NCBI GenBank assembly: GCA_023376005.1
Contig: CM042141.1
Coordinates: forward strand, 98,913,597-98,977,596
Source of the DNA: Doryteuthis pealeii
Taxonomy: Eukaryota > Mollusca > Cephalopoda > Myopsida > Loliginidae
Length of the DNA: 64,000 bases
Reading direction: 5' to 3'
The notes below the pieces were generated by a model that was given only the letters and a program-made list of their open reading frames with translations, searched no databases and had not been told where the DNA came from. Position 1 is the stretch's first letter; each line of letters starts with the position of its first letter. This document shows positions 48,608 to 50,454 of this stretch, one piece after another. Position numbers and translations under genes: made by a program.

Positions 48608-48936
48608 AAAGCTGCCCAAAAATTAGAGATGCAGTTGTTCCCTAATGTTGTTTGATACTGTTTGTGCTTTCAAATATTGATGTTGTTACTATTCTGAATA
48701 GACAAGAATTATGAAAAATGTTATTTTTTGTTTTTCTTTTTTTTGTTCGTGTCTCCAGTACTTGGATGAAAACAAGGATTATATGATCAATTTCAAAGAA
48801 TTTGTCTGGATATTGGGAGTTGTATGCAAAGGGGAATTAGCAACCAGATTAAAATTGTTATATCAGCTGCACCAACCACCTGCCCTGCTTGGTTCTGAAT
48901 CATTGGAAATAGAAACCCCAAAATCTACATATTCAG
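2519..48936 (+). CDS. TBC1D8B: TBC1D8/TBC1D9-family Rab-GAP, partial gene, 24 coding exons
   Basis: Spliced coding region: 2519-2596, 5037-5123, 9731-9817, 11964-12097, 17481-17546, 18895-18971, 21581-21634, 21975-22046, 23177-23309, 25741-25860, 26658-26752, 28186-28226, 28997-29126, 31367-31475, 34617-34711, 36381-36475, 37738-37884, 39779-39890, 40590-40650, 41158-41340, 42822-42932, 44533-44631, 46417-46608, 48759-48936. All introns are GT-AG and all phases join, giving 851 codons without a stop. Numbering residues from the first whole codon: GRAM 1 about 70-148, GRAM 2 about 217-303, TBC about 408-620, EF-hand loop 795-806. The arginine finger is R459 in IERDLHR and the glutamine finger is Q494 in GYCQ, so the protein should be a catalytically competent GAP stimulating GTP hydrolysis on Rab proteins at membranes. 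The linker between GRAM 2 and TBC is short. Motifs such as [23 protein letters not shown] and [12 protein letters not shown] favour TBC1D8/8B over TBC1D9, from memory; the symbol is therefore tentative. Start, stop, promoter and 3' exons are outside the window or unseen. Confidence 0.9.
2626..2830 (+). repeat. Half copy of a foldback family
   Basis: Contains gctgacagaatctgtttcga, a gaccaa..ttggtc inverted pair and aaagatatccgtta, the same order as the arm at 57379-57515. Confidence 0.65.
3900..4322 (-). mobile_element. LTR-like relic with start of internal region
   Basis: Read on the minus strand it begins TGTTACATAATTCATAGG at 4322 and runs about 320 bp past an AAATAAAAG signal to a sequence starting with an ATG frame. 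It aligns in order with 5410-5816 (minus) and the start matches 35548 (plus). The retroelement class cannot be told. Confidence 0.5.
4411..4697 (-). mobile_element. tRNA-headed SINE type B
   Basis: On the minus strand the head reads gcgtggtgtaatggtta (A-box-like) and gagttcaaatcctgg (B-box-like), followed by a body with cccttgggaaaggta, agctatgggtaaatag and a gacacaagg..ggtaaata end. It is a retroposed pseudogene-type element, not a functional tRNA. Confidence 0.8.
5037..5123 (+). CDS. TBC1D8B: TBC1D8-like exon w2 (before GRAM 1)
   Basis: Acceptor tattttag, exon phase 1 to phase 1, donor gttggt at 5124, which is a weaker donor than the others. It encodes [20 protein letters not shown] and a further eight residues, matching the helical stretch after WEWLEQ in the family. 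The intron after it is 4,607 bp and contains LTR-like and foldback relics, short SINE pieces and a duplicated 110-bp AT-rich segment (about 8255-8370 and 8848-8960). Confidence 0.92.
5410..5816 (-). mobile_element. LTR-like relic, diverged second copy
   Basis: On the minus strand it begins TGTTACATAATTTGTGGG at 5816 and passes TTTTTAATAAAG before an ATG frame containing GCACAGACAACCCAGCC. Organisation matches 3900-4322 although the middle has diverged strongly. Confidence 0.5.
6470..6915. mobile_element. Foldback element with hammerhead-like arm
   Basis: Left end tgaactatcgtccttatctc, right end aataaagatgagacaatcag; internal arms share gaaccttcatagaacttt and its inverse. The right arm includes ctgaagaaggc and gccgaaac. 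Confidence 0.72.
7262..7435 (-). mobile_element. tRNA-headed SINE type D, partial
   Basis: Minus-strand copy of the family at 60340: gccatccttgtagaagaaca, gtggtactatttaac and acctttcccaagggtattag. Confidence 0.65.
7436..7590 (+). mobile_element. SINE type C central fragment
   Basis: Reads gtcctgggtataaggttaaa through ctcccaggtccaccctgacc to aactatgggtta. Confidence 0.7.
9170..9385 (-). mobile_element. tRNA-headed SINE type B, partial
   Basis: Same body as 4411-4697 in the same orientation, with the tail part missing. Confidence 0.75.
9510..9603 (+). mobile_element. SINE type B, 3' fragment
   Basis: Reads gaaaactctgaatttaaacc through cttgtgtcacatcctgctcg to ggtaaataca. It is opposite in orientation to the copy at 9170-9385 and ends 130 bp before exon w3. 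Confidence 0.7.
9731..9817 (+). CDS. TBC1D8B: TBC1D8-like exon w3 (entry into GRAM 1)
   Basis: Acceptor ttatttttag, donor gtaagt at 9818, phase 1 to phase 1. It encodes [20 protein letters not shown] followed by PKEEKLVN, the start of the first GRAM domain ([15 protein letters not shown] across the splice). An inverted pair of SINE pieces lies 130-550 bp upstream. The next intron (2,146 bp) contains a tRNA-headed SINE joined to a LINE tail and an LTR-like relic. Confidence 0.94.
10065..10312 (+). mobile_element. tRNA-headed SINE type A
   Basis: Head tgttagctcagttggtagag (A box) and ggttccaggttcaatgcc (B box), then agtagcacagg, gatctctgcagtaaag, ggtgtggcactccacctc and a ttcggctaatacc end. Head resembles a tRNA but the anticodon arm is degenerate. 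Confidence 0.85.
10311..10810 (+). mobile_element. LINE family A, 3' end of ORF2 (broken)
   Basis: Translation in changing frames gives [10 protein letters not shown], then [15 protein letters not shown], later an ELISDILL piece and [19 protein letters not shown]. This order is that of the end of reverse-transcriptase ORFs of a common animal LINE. At least two frameshifts and several stops make it dead. It starts exactly where a type A SINE ends. Confidence 0.78.
10823..10853 (+). repeat. Poly-T run at a LINE/LTR junction
   Basis: About 31 T between the family A LINE end and the LTR-like fragment. Confidence 0.95.
10861..11180 (+). mobile_element. LTR-like fragment related to 43480-44150
   Basis: Contains gaatcctttggttg, agttaactaaccacctattc, ttgattggct and gtctataagtttaagtggtg with cagcacaccttatat, matching the two ends of the gag relic in intron 21. 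It has internal tandem cctt-gtgttaagcag units. Confidence 0.6.
11607..11643 (+). repeat. AAT trinucleotide array
   Basis: About 12 units of aat. Confidence 0.95.
11964..12097 (+). CDS. TBC1D8B: TBC1D8-like exon w4 (core of GRAM 1)
   Basis: Acceptor aaattttag, donor gtaagt at 12098, ends in phase 0. It encodes [20 protein letters not shown] and 24 more residues ending IIRWTDVT. This is the most conserved part of GRAM 1 in the TBC1D8/9 family. A long open frame continues through the splice sites on both sides but is poly-A and poly-T sequence. The next intron is 5,383 bp and full of SINE and microsatellite sequence. Confidence 0.96.
12188..12552 (+). repeat. 370-bp dispersed repeat family E, copy 2
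   Basis: Same family as 455-880, starting taatggagattcgcttccgg and ending catcgcccggagggtg. It begins about 90 bp after exon w4, directly after a long poly-T tract. Confidence 0.85.
12634..12792 (+). mobile_element. SINE type C central fragment, diverged
   Basis: Reads tcgtgggtatgacactaaac, ggtccactttgagtgat and ggtcccataaatatgggtca with a C-run inside. Confidence 0.65.
13200..13465 (+). mobile_element. tRNA-headed SINE type A
   Basis: Head gggttagctcagttgggtta and B box tagttcgataccagcc; end tgataccgacattaggccgc then an actttactttattta tail. Confidence 0.87.
13478..13875 (+). mobile_element. SINE-like element with a second tail type
   Basis: Contains tacaatgaatgtgattccct near the start and ends ggcataaaataaccctagat, ttgacataccatttaacatc. 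Similar tails lie at 28320-28385, 30870-30920, 50455-50540 and 50830-50930. A 61-codon frame inside is not recognised. Confidence 0.6.
14428..15030 (+). mobile_element. Long SINE type C, near complete
   Basis: About 600 bp. Starts ctgtcggctgcggcattaga, passes gacctgcaatactccacttt, a cctgggaatgacgttaaact central block and gggtcccatctatgggttaa, and ends with ggcattaaatgacccactga, gttgatatgccgtaaaac and a CAAAA tail. The central block and tail also occur in shorter elements. It may belong to the Ceph-SINE kind described from squid and cuttlefish; I cannot compare sequences here. Confidence 0.8.
15107..15364 (-). mobile_element. tRNA-headed SINE type B
   Basis: Full-length-looking minus copy from the tatatttaccaacccctctg end to the caccatgtgcttcc head. 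Confidence 0.8.
15832..15860 (+). repeat. GT-rich microsatellite
   Basis: About ten tg units followed by tgcg variants. Confidence 0.9.
16085..16200. repeat. Compound GT-TA-CA array inside an imperfect hairpin
   Basis: gtgtgt, tatata and cacaca runs are self-complementary, and the flanks catggtctaagctcat and atgagcttagaccagg also pair. Confidence 0.8.
16651..16676 (+). repeat. GT dinucleotide array
   Basis: Thirteen gt units. Confidence 0.95.
16702..16925 (+). mobile_element. tRNA-headed SINE type B
   Basis: Plus copy with head gcgtggcataatggtta and B box gagttcaaatcccag, body to aaaactctgaattcaaa. The last 60 bp of the family are missing. Confidence 0.82.
17101..17211. repeat. Short near-perfect hairpin
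   Basis: Arms of about 50 bp: tttgtgaataaaaaggcctt and its inverse aaggcctttttattcacaaa, with catggg..cccctg partly mismatched near the loop. Confidence 0.85.
17481..17546 (+). CDS. TBC1D8B: TBC1D8-like exon w5 (end of GRAM 1)
   Basis: Acceptor is a T-rich tract ending cctacag, donor gtgagt at 17547, 22 codons in phase 0. It encodes [20 protein letters not shown] and AN, matching the family end of GRAM 1 (PD-IKVSTR). The next intron (1,348 bp) contains a 390-bp foldback element between two TA arrays. Confidence 0.95.
17852..17897. repeat. TA array, left of foldback
   Basis: About 20 units, 40 bp before the foldback at 17935. Confidence 0.95.
17935..18324. mobile_element. Foldback element between two TA arrays
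   Basis: Long arms: atgaaaaggtggaatgaaaa at 17935 mirrors ttttcattccaccttttcat at 18305, and gggtcggagaagaatgtcaa mirrors its inverse. TA arrays flank both ends. The right arm carries ctgatga, a gatttt..aaaatc stem and gaaa. Confidence 0.88.
18324..18362. repeat. TA array, right of foldback
   Basis: About 19 units directly adjoining the foldback end. Confidence 0.95.
18446..18545 (-). mobile_element. SINE type A, 3' fragment
   Basis: Minus-strand tail: aaagtaaagtaggcagaatg through cagtgagggagtctatcccc to agaccagggaga. Confidence 0.75.
18895..18971 (+). CDS. TBC1D8B: TBC1D8-like exon w6 (between GRAM domains)
   Basis: Acceptor T-tract then ccag, donor gtaagt at 18972, phase 0 to phase 2. 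It encodes [20 protein letters not shown] and NMAMKQ across the splice; HFFSM and LMEQL are family hallmarks. The following 2,609-bp intron contains two LINE tails and a SINE. Confidence 0.95.
19692..19915 (+). mobile_element. LINE family C terminal fragment
   Basis: Plus translation gives [18 protein letters not shown] and [14 protein letters not shown], a known ending of some non-LTR ORFs. The inverse copy is at 33020-33280. Confidence 0.65.
19984..20432 (-). mobile_element. LINE family B, 3' end of ORF2
   Basis: Minus translation includes [19 protein letters not shown], then [16 protein letters not shown], and a C-terminal zinc-binding-like [14 protein letters not shown]. The order WxGHxxR, GRPxxRxKD, SxxGLxSH is that of the LINE ORF2 end. 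It has stops and frameshifts. Confidence 0.8.
21201..21483 (-). mobile_element. tRNA-headed SINE type B
   Basis: Minus copy with both ends present, 100 bp upstream of exon w7. Confidence 0.82.
21581..21634 (+). CDS. TBC1D8B: TBC1D8-like exon w7 (between GRAM domains)
   Basis: Acceptor ttcttttcag, donor gtacgt at 21635, 54 nt, phase 2 to phase 2. It encodes [17 protein letters not shown], matching the family LLDNEGFEQD-like segment. The next intron is only 340 bp, the shortest in the gene. Confidence 0.93.
21975..22046 (+). CDS. TBC1D8B: TBC1D8-like exon w8 (before GRAM 2)
   Basis: Acceptor ctccaacag, donor gtcagt at 22047, phase 2 to phase 2. It encodes [20 protein letters not shown] then EAF. 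The LKRDLDA-ARSE motif precedes GRAM 2 in family members. The next intron (1,130 bp) has a LINE tail on the minus strand. Confidence 0.94.
22555..22745 (-). mobile_element. LINE family A terminal fragment
   Basis: Minus translation includes [20 protein letters not shown] and REIVMDFRV, the ORF end of family A. Confidence 0.7.
23177..23309 (+). CDS. TBC1D8B: TBC1D8-like exon w9 (GRAM 2)
   Basis: Acceptor atccaacag, donor gtaagt at 23310, ends in phase 0. It encodes [20 protein letters not shown] and continues to LNYICFASR, the core of the second GRAM domain. The ICFASR ending resembles TBC1D8/8B. The next intron (2,431 bp) contains a foldback pair, the 27-bp minisatellite and a LINE RNase-side tail. 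Confidence 0.96.
23500..23995. mobile_element. Foldback element, same end family, duplicated left arm
   Basis: The left arm (gagatgaggcttgatatgta) is present twice, at 23499 and about 23654, and the right end near 23960-23995 is inverted (aaaataaagatgaaaacaac). Inner part gtgtgcaaaaacaataacat and attattcaaaatgatttccc match the 1595-2000 element. Confidence 0.65.
24054..24968 (+). repeat. 27-bp minisatellite, about 33 units
   Basis: Unit cagttacacagccattacaa plus tttacct. Three positions vary in a patterned way (A or C in the acac or aaac step, A or G in cagtt or cggtt, A or G in ttacct or ttgcct). CAG-type units fill the left third and CGG-type the right. The period is a multiple of three, so it reads as a nine-residue [13 protein letters not shown] repeat, but shortened units break the frame. 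Confidence 0.95.
25160..25235 (-). mobile_element. SINE type B head fragment
   Basis: On the minus strand it shows the tggtgtaatggttatc A box and agttcaaattctgtc B box only. Confidence 0.6.
25292..25490 (+). mobile_element. LINE family E, C-terminal zinc motif
   Basis: Open frame gives [17 protein letters not shown] then [15 protein letters not shown] and a Lys-rich end. C-x2-C-x7-H-x4-C followed by an IFNFL stretch is typical of RNase-H-side ends of jockey- or CR1-like ORFs. Only this end remains. Confidence 0.72.
25577..25622 (+). repeat. Isolated SINE 3' tail
   Basis: Reads ggcattaaatgacccacagg then ggttgatatgctgttaaaca, the tail shared by several SINE types, without a head. Confidence 0.6.
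25741..25860 (+). CDS. TBC1D8B: TBC1D8-like exon w10 (GRAM 2)
   Basis: Acceptor ccaatatag, donor gtaagt at 25861, exactly 40 codons in phase 0. It encodes [20 protein letters not shown] and continues through ITTKGK. The next intron is 797 bp, mainly AT-rich sequence including irregular tandem ATATTATGAAAAT-like units at 26375-26515. Confidence 0.95.
26658..26752 (+). CDS. TBC1D8B: TBC1D8-like exon w11 (end of GRAM 2)
   Basis: Acceptor tatttcag, donor gtaaga at 26753, phase 0 to phase 2. It encodes [20 protein letters not shown] and [11 protein letters not shown], the final strand and helix of GRAM 2. The next intron (1,433 bp) holds a LINE tail and a complete SINE of the long type. Confidence 0.94.
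26852..27070 (-). mobile_element. LINE family A terminal fragment
   Basis: Minus frame reads [19 protein letters not shown] then [16 protein letters not shown], the cleanest copy of the ORF end. Confidence 0.8.
27280..27410 (+). repeat. Dispersed repeat, second copy of 2300-2420
   Basis: Shares gatagtgaatgtgtgtat, the ttaattgttttattttcata block and cacaccaaccgccctttata with the copy at 2300. Confidence 0.65.
27486..28088 (+). mobile_element. Long SINE type C
   Basis: Same order of blocks as 14428-15030. Tail is ggttgacatgccgtaaaatc followed by CCAA repeats. Confidence 0.8.
28186..28226 (+). CDS. TBC1D8B: TBC1D8-like exon w12 (41-nt linker exon)
   Basis: Acceptor tttttacag, donor gtttgt at 28227, 41 nt, phase 2 to phase 1. 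It encodes [13 protein letters not shown]. It is not conserved as sequence, but it is the only way to keep frame between w11 and w13 in the bases seen here. Skipping it would shift the frame, so it is probably constitutive. Confidence 0.8.
28594..28620 (+). repeat. CA dinucleotide array
   Basis: About 13 ca units. Confidence 0.95.
28745..28905 (-). mobile_element. LINE family A terminal fragment, decayed
   Basis: Minus strand corresponds base by base to 26852-27070 (tcatgactctctctcaccac, cagtatacatacagagttga) but with no open frame. Confidence 0.6.
28997..29126 (+). CDS. TBC1D8B: TBC1D8-like exon w13 (linker to TBC)
   Basis: Acceptor ttctacag, donor gtaagt at 29127, phase 1 to phase 2. It encodes [20 protein letters not shown] and ends WNIHFAEYG, a family signature just before the TBC domain. 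The next intron (2,240 bp) holds a 370-bp repeat, the 37-bp minisatellite, a SINE and a foldback. Confidence 0.95.
29186..29345 (+). mobile_element. SINE type C central fragment
   Basis: Reads gtcctaggtatgatactaca to ggtccactctaacccagagt and gttagggtccaatctgtaag. Confidence 0.7.
29393..29768 (+). repeat. 370-bp dispersed repeat family E, copy 3
   Basis: Very close to the copy at 12188-12552, with the same first and last motifs. The similarity suggests recent spread of these two copies. Confidence 0.85.
29998..30522 (+). repeat. 37-bp minisatellite, about 14 units
   Basis: Unit gaatacttgaaaccatatca plus ttatcagtattagttag. Variants are ccata or cccta and gttag or gttcg. One unit near 30275 lost two bases. 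Degenerate units extend left to about 29800. Confidence 0.95.
30586..30845 (+). mobile_element. tRNA-headed SINE type A
   Basis: Head gtttagctcagtcggtagag, B box tggtttgataccagcc, end gccaccccactgactttatt. Confidence 0.87.
30931..31283. mobile_element. Foldback element, GCATCCCGGTCTCCTGCC end family
   Basis: Left arm gtgcatcccggtctcctgcc at 30953 mirrors ggcaggagaccgggacgaac at 31238; arms are about 75 bp. Between them are about four 30-bp tandem units (aaattacgataaataaacaa) and a C run. It ends 84 bp before exon w14. Confidence 0.85.
31367..31475 (+). CDS. TBC1D8B: TBC1D8-like exon w14 (start of TBC domain)
   Basis: Acceptor T-tract then aaacag, donor gtaagt at 31476, phase 2 to phase 0. 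It encodes [20 protein letters not shown] followed by NLRGEIW and FSGAVND. GVPxxLRGxIW is the first conserved TBC motif. A foldback arm ends only about 84 nt upstream. Confidence 0.97.
31622..32330 (+). mobile_element. SINE type B split by a foldback insertion
   Basis: The head (31622-31716) and body (32127-32330) of one SINE flank a 410-bp element. The break carries an 8-bp duplication, acttcatg, at 31709-31716 and 32127-32134. Confidence 0.82.
31717..32126. mobile_element. Palindromic hAT-like element inserted in a SINE
   Basis: Ends gtaatctgaacattagttac and its inverse ttagttcag-like end at 32104-32125. The arms continue for over 150 bp (acatacggcttcct, attttcagtgtagatttac and others are mirrored). 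An 8-bp target duplication supports a hAT-like or other 8-bp-duplicating transposase. There is no coding sequence. Confidence 0.82.
32335..32609 (-). mobile_element. tRNA-headed SINE type B, tail-to-tail with previous copy
   Basis: Minus copy from gaccaaatcctctaca to the head at ttacagcacgagcgcc. Its tail abuts the tail of the plus copy at 32127-32330, making a large inverted repeat. Confidence 0.8.
32676..32792 (+). mobile_element. 5S-rRNA-headed SINE (SINE3-like)
   Basis: Reads gatcaccaaagttaagcatc, gttcagtacttagatgggtg and gtaggtactgtaagcaac, lining up with the internal promoter half of 5S rRNA. It is degenerate and lacks a terminator-like end, so it is a retroposed element and not a 5S gene. 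Confidence 0.75.
33020..33280 (-). mobile_element. LINE family C terminal fragment
   Basis: Minus strand mirrors 19692-19915: ttgtagttagtgcacttgga, aggtccagg-like sequence and agaagagtcctggagatcc. It abuts the family A fragment at 33285. Confidence 0.62.
33285..33960 (-). mobile_element. LINE family A, longer 3' fragment
   Basis: Minus frame 33488-33676 reads [20 protein letters not shown], followed by the terminal TYI-QLC-type region in another frame, and an upstream FTYLGS-like zone near 33830. Several stops are present. Confidence 0.78.
34617..34711 (+). CDS. TBC1D8B: TBC1D8-like exon w15 (TBC, catalytic motif A)
   Basis: Acceptor atttacag, donor gtaaaa at 34712, phase 0 to phase 2. It encodes [20 protein letters not shown] and then [11 protein letters not shown]. 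The IxxDxxR motif starts here, and the catalytic arginine codon is split over the intron (AG in this exon, G in the next). Confidence 0.97.
35138..35800 (+). mobile_element. 3' end of an LTR-like element with a 90-codon frame
   Basis: A 90-codon open frame (35138-35410), starting inside a SINE tail, is followed at 35548 by TGTTACATAATTCGTGGG, the LTR-like start also seen at 4322 and 5816. The frame may be the end of an internal polyprotein; I do not recognise its domains. Confidence 0.4.
36001..36055. repeat. TA array (27 units)
   Basis: Pure TA run; a second run at 36281-36308 brackets the sequence with the 52-bp-arm hairpin. Confidence 0.97.
36171..36280. repeat. Hairpin with 52-bp arms, one mismatch
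   Basis: Left arm starts taagtaaagaaataacaaaa, right arm ends ttttgttatttctttactta, with a 4-base loop. A TA array follows at once and exon w16 starts 100 bp later. Confidence 0.92.
36381..36475 (+). CDS. TBC1D8B: TBC1D8-like exon w16 (TBC)
   Basis: Acceptor cattttaag, donor gtgaga at 36476, phase 2 to phase 1. It encodes [20 protein letters not shown] then [11 protein letters not shown], highly conserved in TBC1D8 and TBC1D9 proteins. A 52-bp-arm hairpin ends about 100 nt upstream. The next intron (1,262 bp) shows no confident repeat except a possible start of the 370-bp family near 36930-37080. Confidence 0.97.
37738..37884 (+). CDS. TBC1D8B: TBC1D8-like exon w17 (TBC, glutamine finger)
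   Basis: Acceptor tatctag, donor gtaaat at 37885, phase 1 to phase 1. It encodes [20 protein letters not shown] and continues to VVGALVDQ. YxQ supplies the second catalytic residue of TBC GAPs. The next intron (1,894 bp) has SINE pieces on both strands. Confidence 0.97.
38688..38890 (+). mobile_element. Short SINE with type C centre and a different head
   Basis: Head gtatccccaccccagcagag then ggggtatcctgggtatgaca, with the type C centre but without the 300-bp type C head. A similar head is at 63665. Confidence 0.7.
39228..39362 (-). mobile_element. Short tRNA-headed SINE type F
   Basis: On the minus strand: acttggtgtaatggttagca (A box), gttcgattctcactgggc (B box), then ggccttgtgccacatctaag and a cttagtaaataac end. 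Confidence 0.75.
39360..39615 (-). mobile_element. SINE type B fragments
   Basis: Two adjacent minus pieces: acaaggttaatttattaagc through attttccttctcgacc, then ttccttctcctagactggct through tactatttattcatag, separated by a GC-rich low-complexity patch. Confidence 0.6.
39779..39890 (+). CDS. TBC1D8B: TBC1D8-like exon w18 (TBC)
   Basis: The acceptor is unusual: a pyrimidine stretch (ttttattctttct) is followed by about 15 A and then AG at 39777-39778. Phase is 1 to 2 and the donor is gtaaat at 39891. It encodes [20 protein letters not shown] then [10 protein letters not shown], so the exon itself is certain. Exact A-run length could affect the border by whole bases, but the frame only works with the border given. 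The next intron (699 bp) is AT-rich with nothing recognised. Confidence 0.94.
40590..40650 (+). CDS. TBC1D8B: TBC1D8-like exon w19 (TBC, 61 nt)
   Basis: Acceptor tatttctag, donor gtttgt at 40651, phase 2 to phase 0. It encodes [20 protein letters not shown], matching the family VNVVDCFFYDG. The next intron (507 bp) is AT-rich and featureless. Confidence 0.96.
41158..41340 (+). CDS. TBC1D8B: TBC1D8-like exon w20 (end of TBC domain)
   Basis: Acceptor ttcttgcag, donor gtaaaa at 41341, 61 codons in phase 0. It encodes [20 protein letters not shown] and [13 protein letters not shown] sequence, then a Ser-rich end ([13 protein letters not shown]) that is not conserved. The next intron (1,481 bp) has a 5S-like SINE and a long LINE relic. 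Confidence 0.95.
41478..41600 (+). mobile_element. 5S-rRNA-headed SINE (SINE3-like)
   Basis: Reads gatcaaagttaaacaacgat, gttcaatatttagatgggtg and gtaagcaacctgatatc; a ggcattagc piece follows. Confidence 0.7.
41625..42540 (-). mobile_element. LINE family B, longest fragment
   Basis: Minus translation includes [46 protein letters not shown] and [11 protein letters not shown] in several frames. It extends farthest 5' of the three family B copies and ends near a GGGTC repeat at 42505. Confidence 0.78.
42822..42932 (+). CDS. TBC1D8B: TBC1D8-like exon w21 (after TBC)
   Basis: Acceptor tttcctatag, donor gtaagt at 42933, 37 codons in phase 0. It encodes [20 protein letters not shown] and continues to NYRLKVVQ, matching the family DI-DLIRESYEKFG segment. 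Confidence 0.95.
43022..43212 (+). mobile_element. SINE type A, internally deleted
   Basis: Has cagtcagtagagtagttgac and ttttgataccggccc, then the gatctgtgcagtaaaatgg block and tgataccaac, with part of the 3' half lost. Confidence 0.78.
43245..43366 (+). mobile_element. Short tRNA-headed SINE type F
   Basis: Plus copy: catggtgtaatggttagcaa, gagtttgattctcactggg, cttgtgccacatctaagct, cttagtaaataac. Confidence 0.78.
43480..44150 (+). mobile_element. LTR-retroelement gag relic between inverted LTR-like pieces
   Basis: Frame 43711-44094 has one stop (43903-43905) and reads [15 protein letters not shown], then [17 protein letters not shown] and ITDYIIRLR, resembling copia-type gag. Left piece 43480-43690 is the reverse complement of LTR-like sequence at 10861-11130; right piece 44065-44146 (ttagtctataaatttaagtg) continues it in forward sense. 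The rest of the polyprotein is absent. Confidence 0.7.
44533..44631 (+). CDS. TBC1D8B: TBC1D8-like exon w22 (after TBC)
   Basis: Acceptor ttttattttaag, donor gtgagt at 44632, 33 codons in phase 0. It encodes [20 protein letters not shown] and ends [10 protein letters not shown], matching the family TLEDTTK-N-R and ELEELY motifs. Confidence 0.95.
44755..45290 (-). pseudogene. Internally deleted mariner transposase
   Basis: Minus frame 45170-44844 starts with the mariner helix-turn-helix zone ([28 protein letters not shown]). It then jumps to the extreme C-terminal end (a [23 protein letters not shown] read in a neighbouring frame). The DDD catalytic core is missing, so about two thirds of a normal 345-residue transposase is lost and it cannot act. 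Such deleted copies may still be mobilised by a full-length mariner if their ends survive; ends were not located. Confidence 0.82.
45280..45780. mobile_element. Foldback family member, one recognisable end
   Basis: Reads gaattgcatcctgacttctt then taaaaaacgctaggcggtga, and an internal ggtttgaaggcattaaaagt block shared with 59257-59340 and 60008-60080. Inner AT-rich part is itself an inverted repeat (aatatttagatattcttt units). The other end is not clear. Confidence 0.6.
45783..45990. mobile_element. Foldback element, AAGGGTAACCCAAAGC end family
   Basis: Inverted pairs include atcattggggaatgac and gttccccaatgat, and tttggtaaacaggc with a mirrored tatttaccaaa. Ends aagggtaacccaaagcagaa and attacccat. 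Confidence 0.75.
46030..46260. mobile_element. Foldback end family, one arm
   Basis: Reads attattcagactattgtcct, ttattgttatctgtacaatg and gccttcttcag, the same end as 61720 and 6486, followed by the gaacctt..cagaactttgaac block. Confidence 0.65.
46417..46608 (+). CDS. TBC1D8B: TBC1D8-like exon w23 (first half of EF-hand region)
   Basis: Acceptor cttctttag, donor gttagt at 46609, 64 codons in phase 0. It encodes [37 protein letters not shown] and [17 protein letters not shown], in the family order. Confidence 0.96.
46722..47063 (-). mobile_element. LINE family B, 3' end
   Basis: Minus frame shows [20 protein letters not shown] sequence, an Arg/Lys-rich stretch and [18 protein letters not shown]. 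The 3' end abuts a TA array at 46662-46694 and the 5' break abuts another at 47068-47096. Confidence 0.8.
47105..47735 (+). mobile_element. LINE family D, 3' end with C2H2-like fingers
   Basis: Plus translation in three frames: RMPKQL near 47125, [45 protein letters not shown] and [14 protein letters not shown]. This is the zinc-finger tail of a LINE ORF2 related to family B but on the opposite strand. A 140-codon open frame at 47283-47705 is part of this relic and leaves the right frame near 47530. Confidence 0.78.
47895..48161. mobile_element. hAT-like element with 25-bp inverted ends
   Basis: Left ttcacctttagttggctaaa and ttcctagca mirror tgctaggaa and tttagccaactaaaggtgaa. A 9-bp duplication, caaaaaatg, occurs at 47886-47894 and 48162-48170. 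The interior is related to the palindrome at 31717-32126 (ttaagaacacattttatgat). Confidence 0.82.
48356..48398. repeat. TA array adjoining a mariner-like MITE
   Basis: About 20 TA units ending at the first base of the MITE; another array lies at 48576-48603. Confidence 0.95.
48399..48536. mobile_element. mariner-like MITE at a TA site
   Basis: Ends gggtgtcccaaaataatata and tcattttgggacaccc, about 27 bp of imperfect inverted repeat, preceded by TA. This end sequence style is common in Tc1/mariner-derived MITEs. Confidence 0.82.
48759..48936 (+). CDS. TBC1D8B: TBC1D8-like exon w24 (EF-hand, last exon seen)
   Basis: Acceptor gtgtctccag, donor gtaagg at 48937, phase 0 to phase 1. It encodes [20 protein letters not shown] and continues through [12 protein letters not shown]. 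The loop [12 protein letters not shown] has acidic or Asn residues at positions 1, 3, 5, 9 and Glu at 12, so Ca2+ binding is plausible. The end (ETPKSTYS) is variable linker. The next exon is not found in the remaining 15 kb. Confidence 0.95.
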
Positions 48937-49077
48937 GTAAGGGAATTCGTTATTATAAATCCATGTATCATAAATTTGATTTTTTTTTTTTTTGCTGACT
49001 CTTGAAATGGTTAGTGTTATACTAAGTGTCAAATGATAACTTTTTAGATAGTTTTATACTTTACTAATCTCTGGGCA

Positions 49078-49290
49078 CTTCATCTGGTATACTAGTAAGC
49101 TGGATTAGCAGGCCATTGCAAATGAGTTCGCTTCTCACAGGGTGCCTTTTACCACAACTAAGCTAAGTTTAGTAAATAATTATCAAGCTAGATTAGCAAA
49201 CCAGTTAGTGAGTTCAATTCTCATTGGATGCCCCTTACACGCAGACTTGTGCCACAACTAATCAAAACTTAGTAAATAACTGCTTTACTA
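49078..49290 (+). mobile_element. SINE type F, two tandem copies
   Basis: Two successive copies, each ending aacttagtaaataact or tttagtaaataattat, with gagttcgcttctcacagg and gagttcaattctcattgg B boxes. Confidence 0.7.
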
Positions 49291-50454
49291 ATCTCGTGAA
49301 ATTTGGTCTTTTTTTTTTTGAATAAAAATAAAAAAAGAATTCCATACATCTATTTGTATTCTTTCTAGAATTTTCCTGATCTGTAGAAATGCCAGAATTC
49401 ATTTCTGTCCTTTCTAGATTTCTCCCACACAACGTTTTTCATATTATTACTATTAAGGTTAATCATAAATCAATACATTCAATATTTAAACCAAATATAG
49501 CAACATGTAAAATATACTTTACTATATATAAATTGGAGGAAGAAAAAAATGTCTAATTAAAATAAAAAAGAATTTTTTAATATTTTATCTTATTACGAAT
49601 ACAGATTATCATTAATTAATTTACTTAAAGTGTCTAGAACCAAAGAGCAAACTCACAAATTTTAAGTAGAAAAAACAAACTTTGATAAGATATGCTACCC
49701 CTGACAAAAAAAAATATGTACCCCTCCCCTCTTAGAAAACAATTCTCCCATTATATGTAATCCATGAAAAATTAAGTAAGCACAATTCTGTGACAAAACC
49801 TATTCTAGTTTCATAATTTATTTTAATCAATAACCAAGATTTTTTTTCAACATAAGGTAGAGAAACAAATTATGAACTTACTAAGAGTGTTGAATTCATA
49901 TTTTGTTGCCATGGGTTATAAAACAGATTTTTAAGGGCGTGATCAGTTTGCTACTGTTGTTCTACACACCTTAATTGTTTTAGTTATTCTAGTAATCTTC
50001 AGAAATCTAATTGGATATTTTTTTATTATGTTTTTGGATATTTTTCTTTTATCTTGATCTTTCATAAATTTATCATTTTCATTAAAAAAAAAACATCTAT
50101 TGTTTCATCAACATTGTTTTTCTTTATACATTATGTTAAAAAAAGGATTAAGATGTATATTTTAATGTTTCAGTGAAAAAGAAAAAAAATTGAATATTTG
50201 TCTATAAAGTATATTTGTCATGTTGCTAATGAAAATCTGTTTTAAAGTAAATTGAAGCAGTTCAGTTTGAATATATATGCACACACACACACACACACAC
50301 ATTGATTTAAAAAAATGATTAAAAAATAAAACAAACTAATAAATTATTTACTTGAAACCATACAATTGTGCAAATTATTTGTATTAGATAGAAAAACTTC
50401 TATCACATAACCGTGTATAAAAATAAAAAAAACATTTAAAAAAACAACTACACA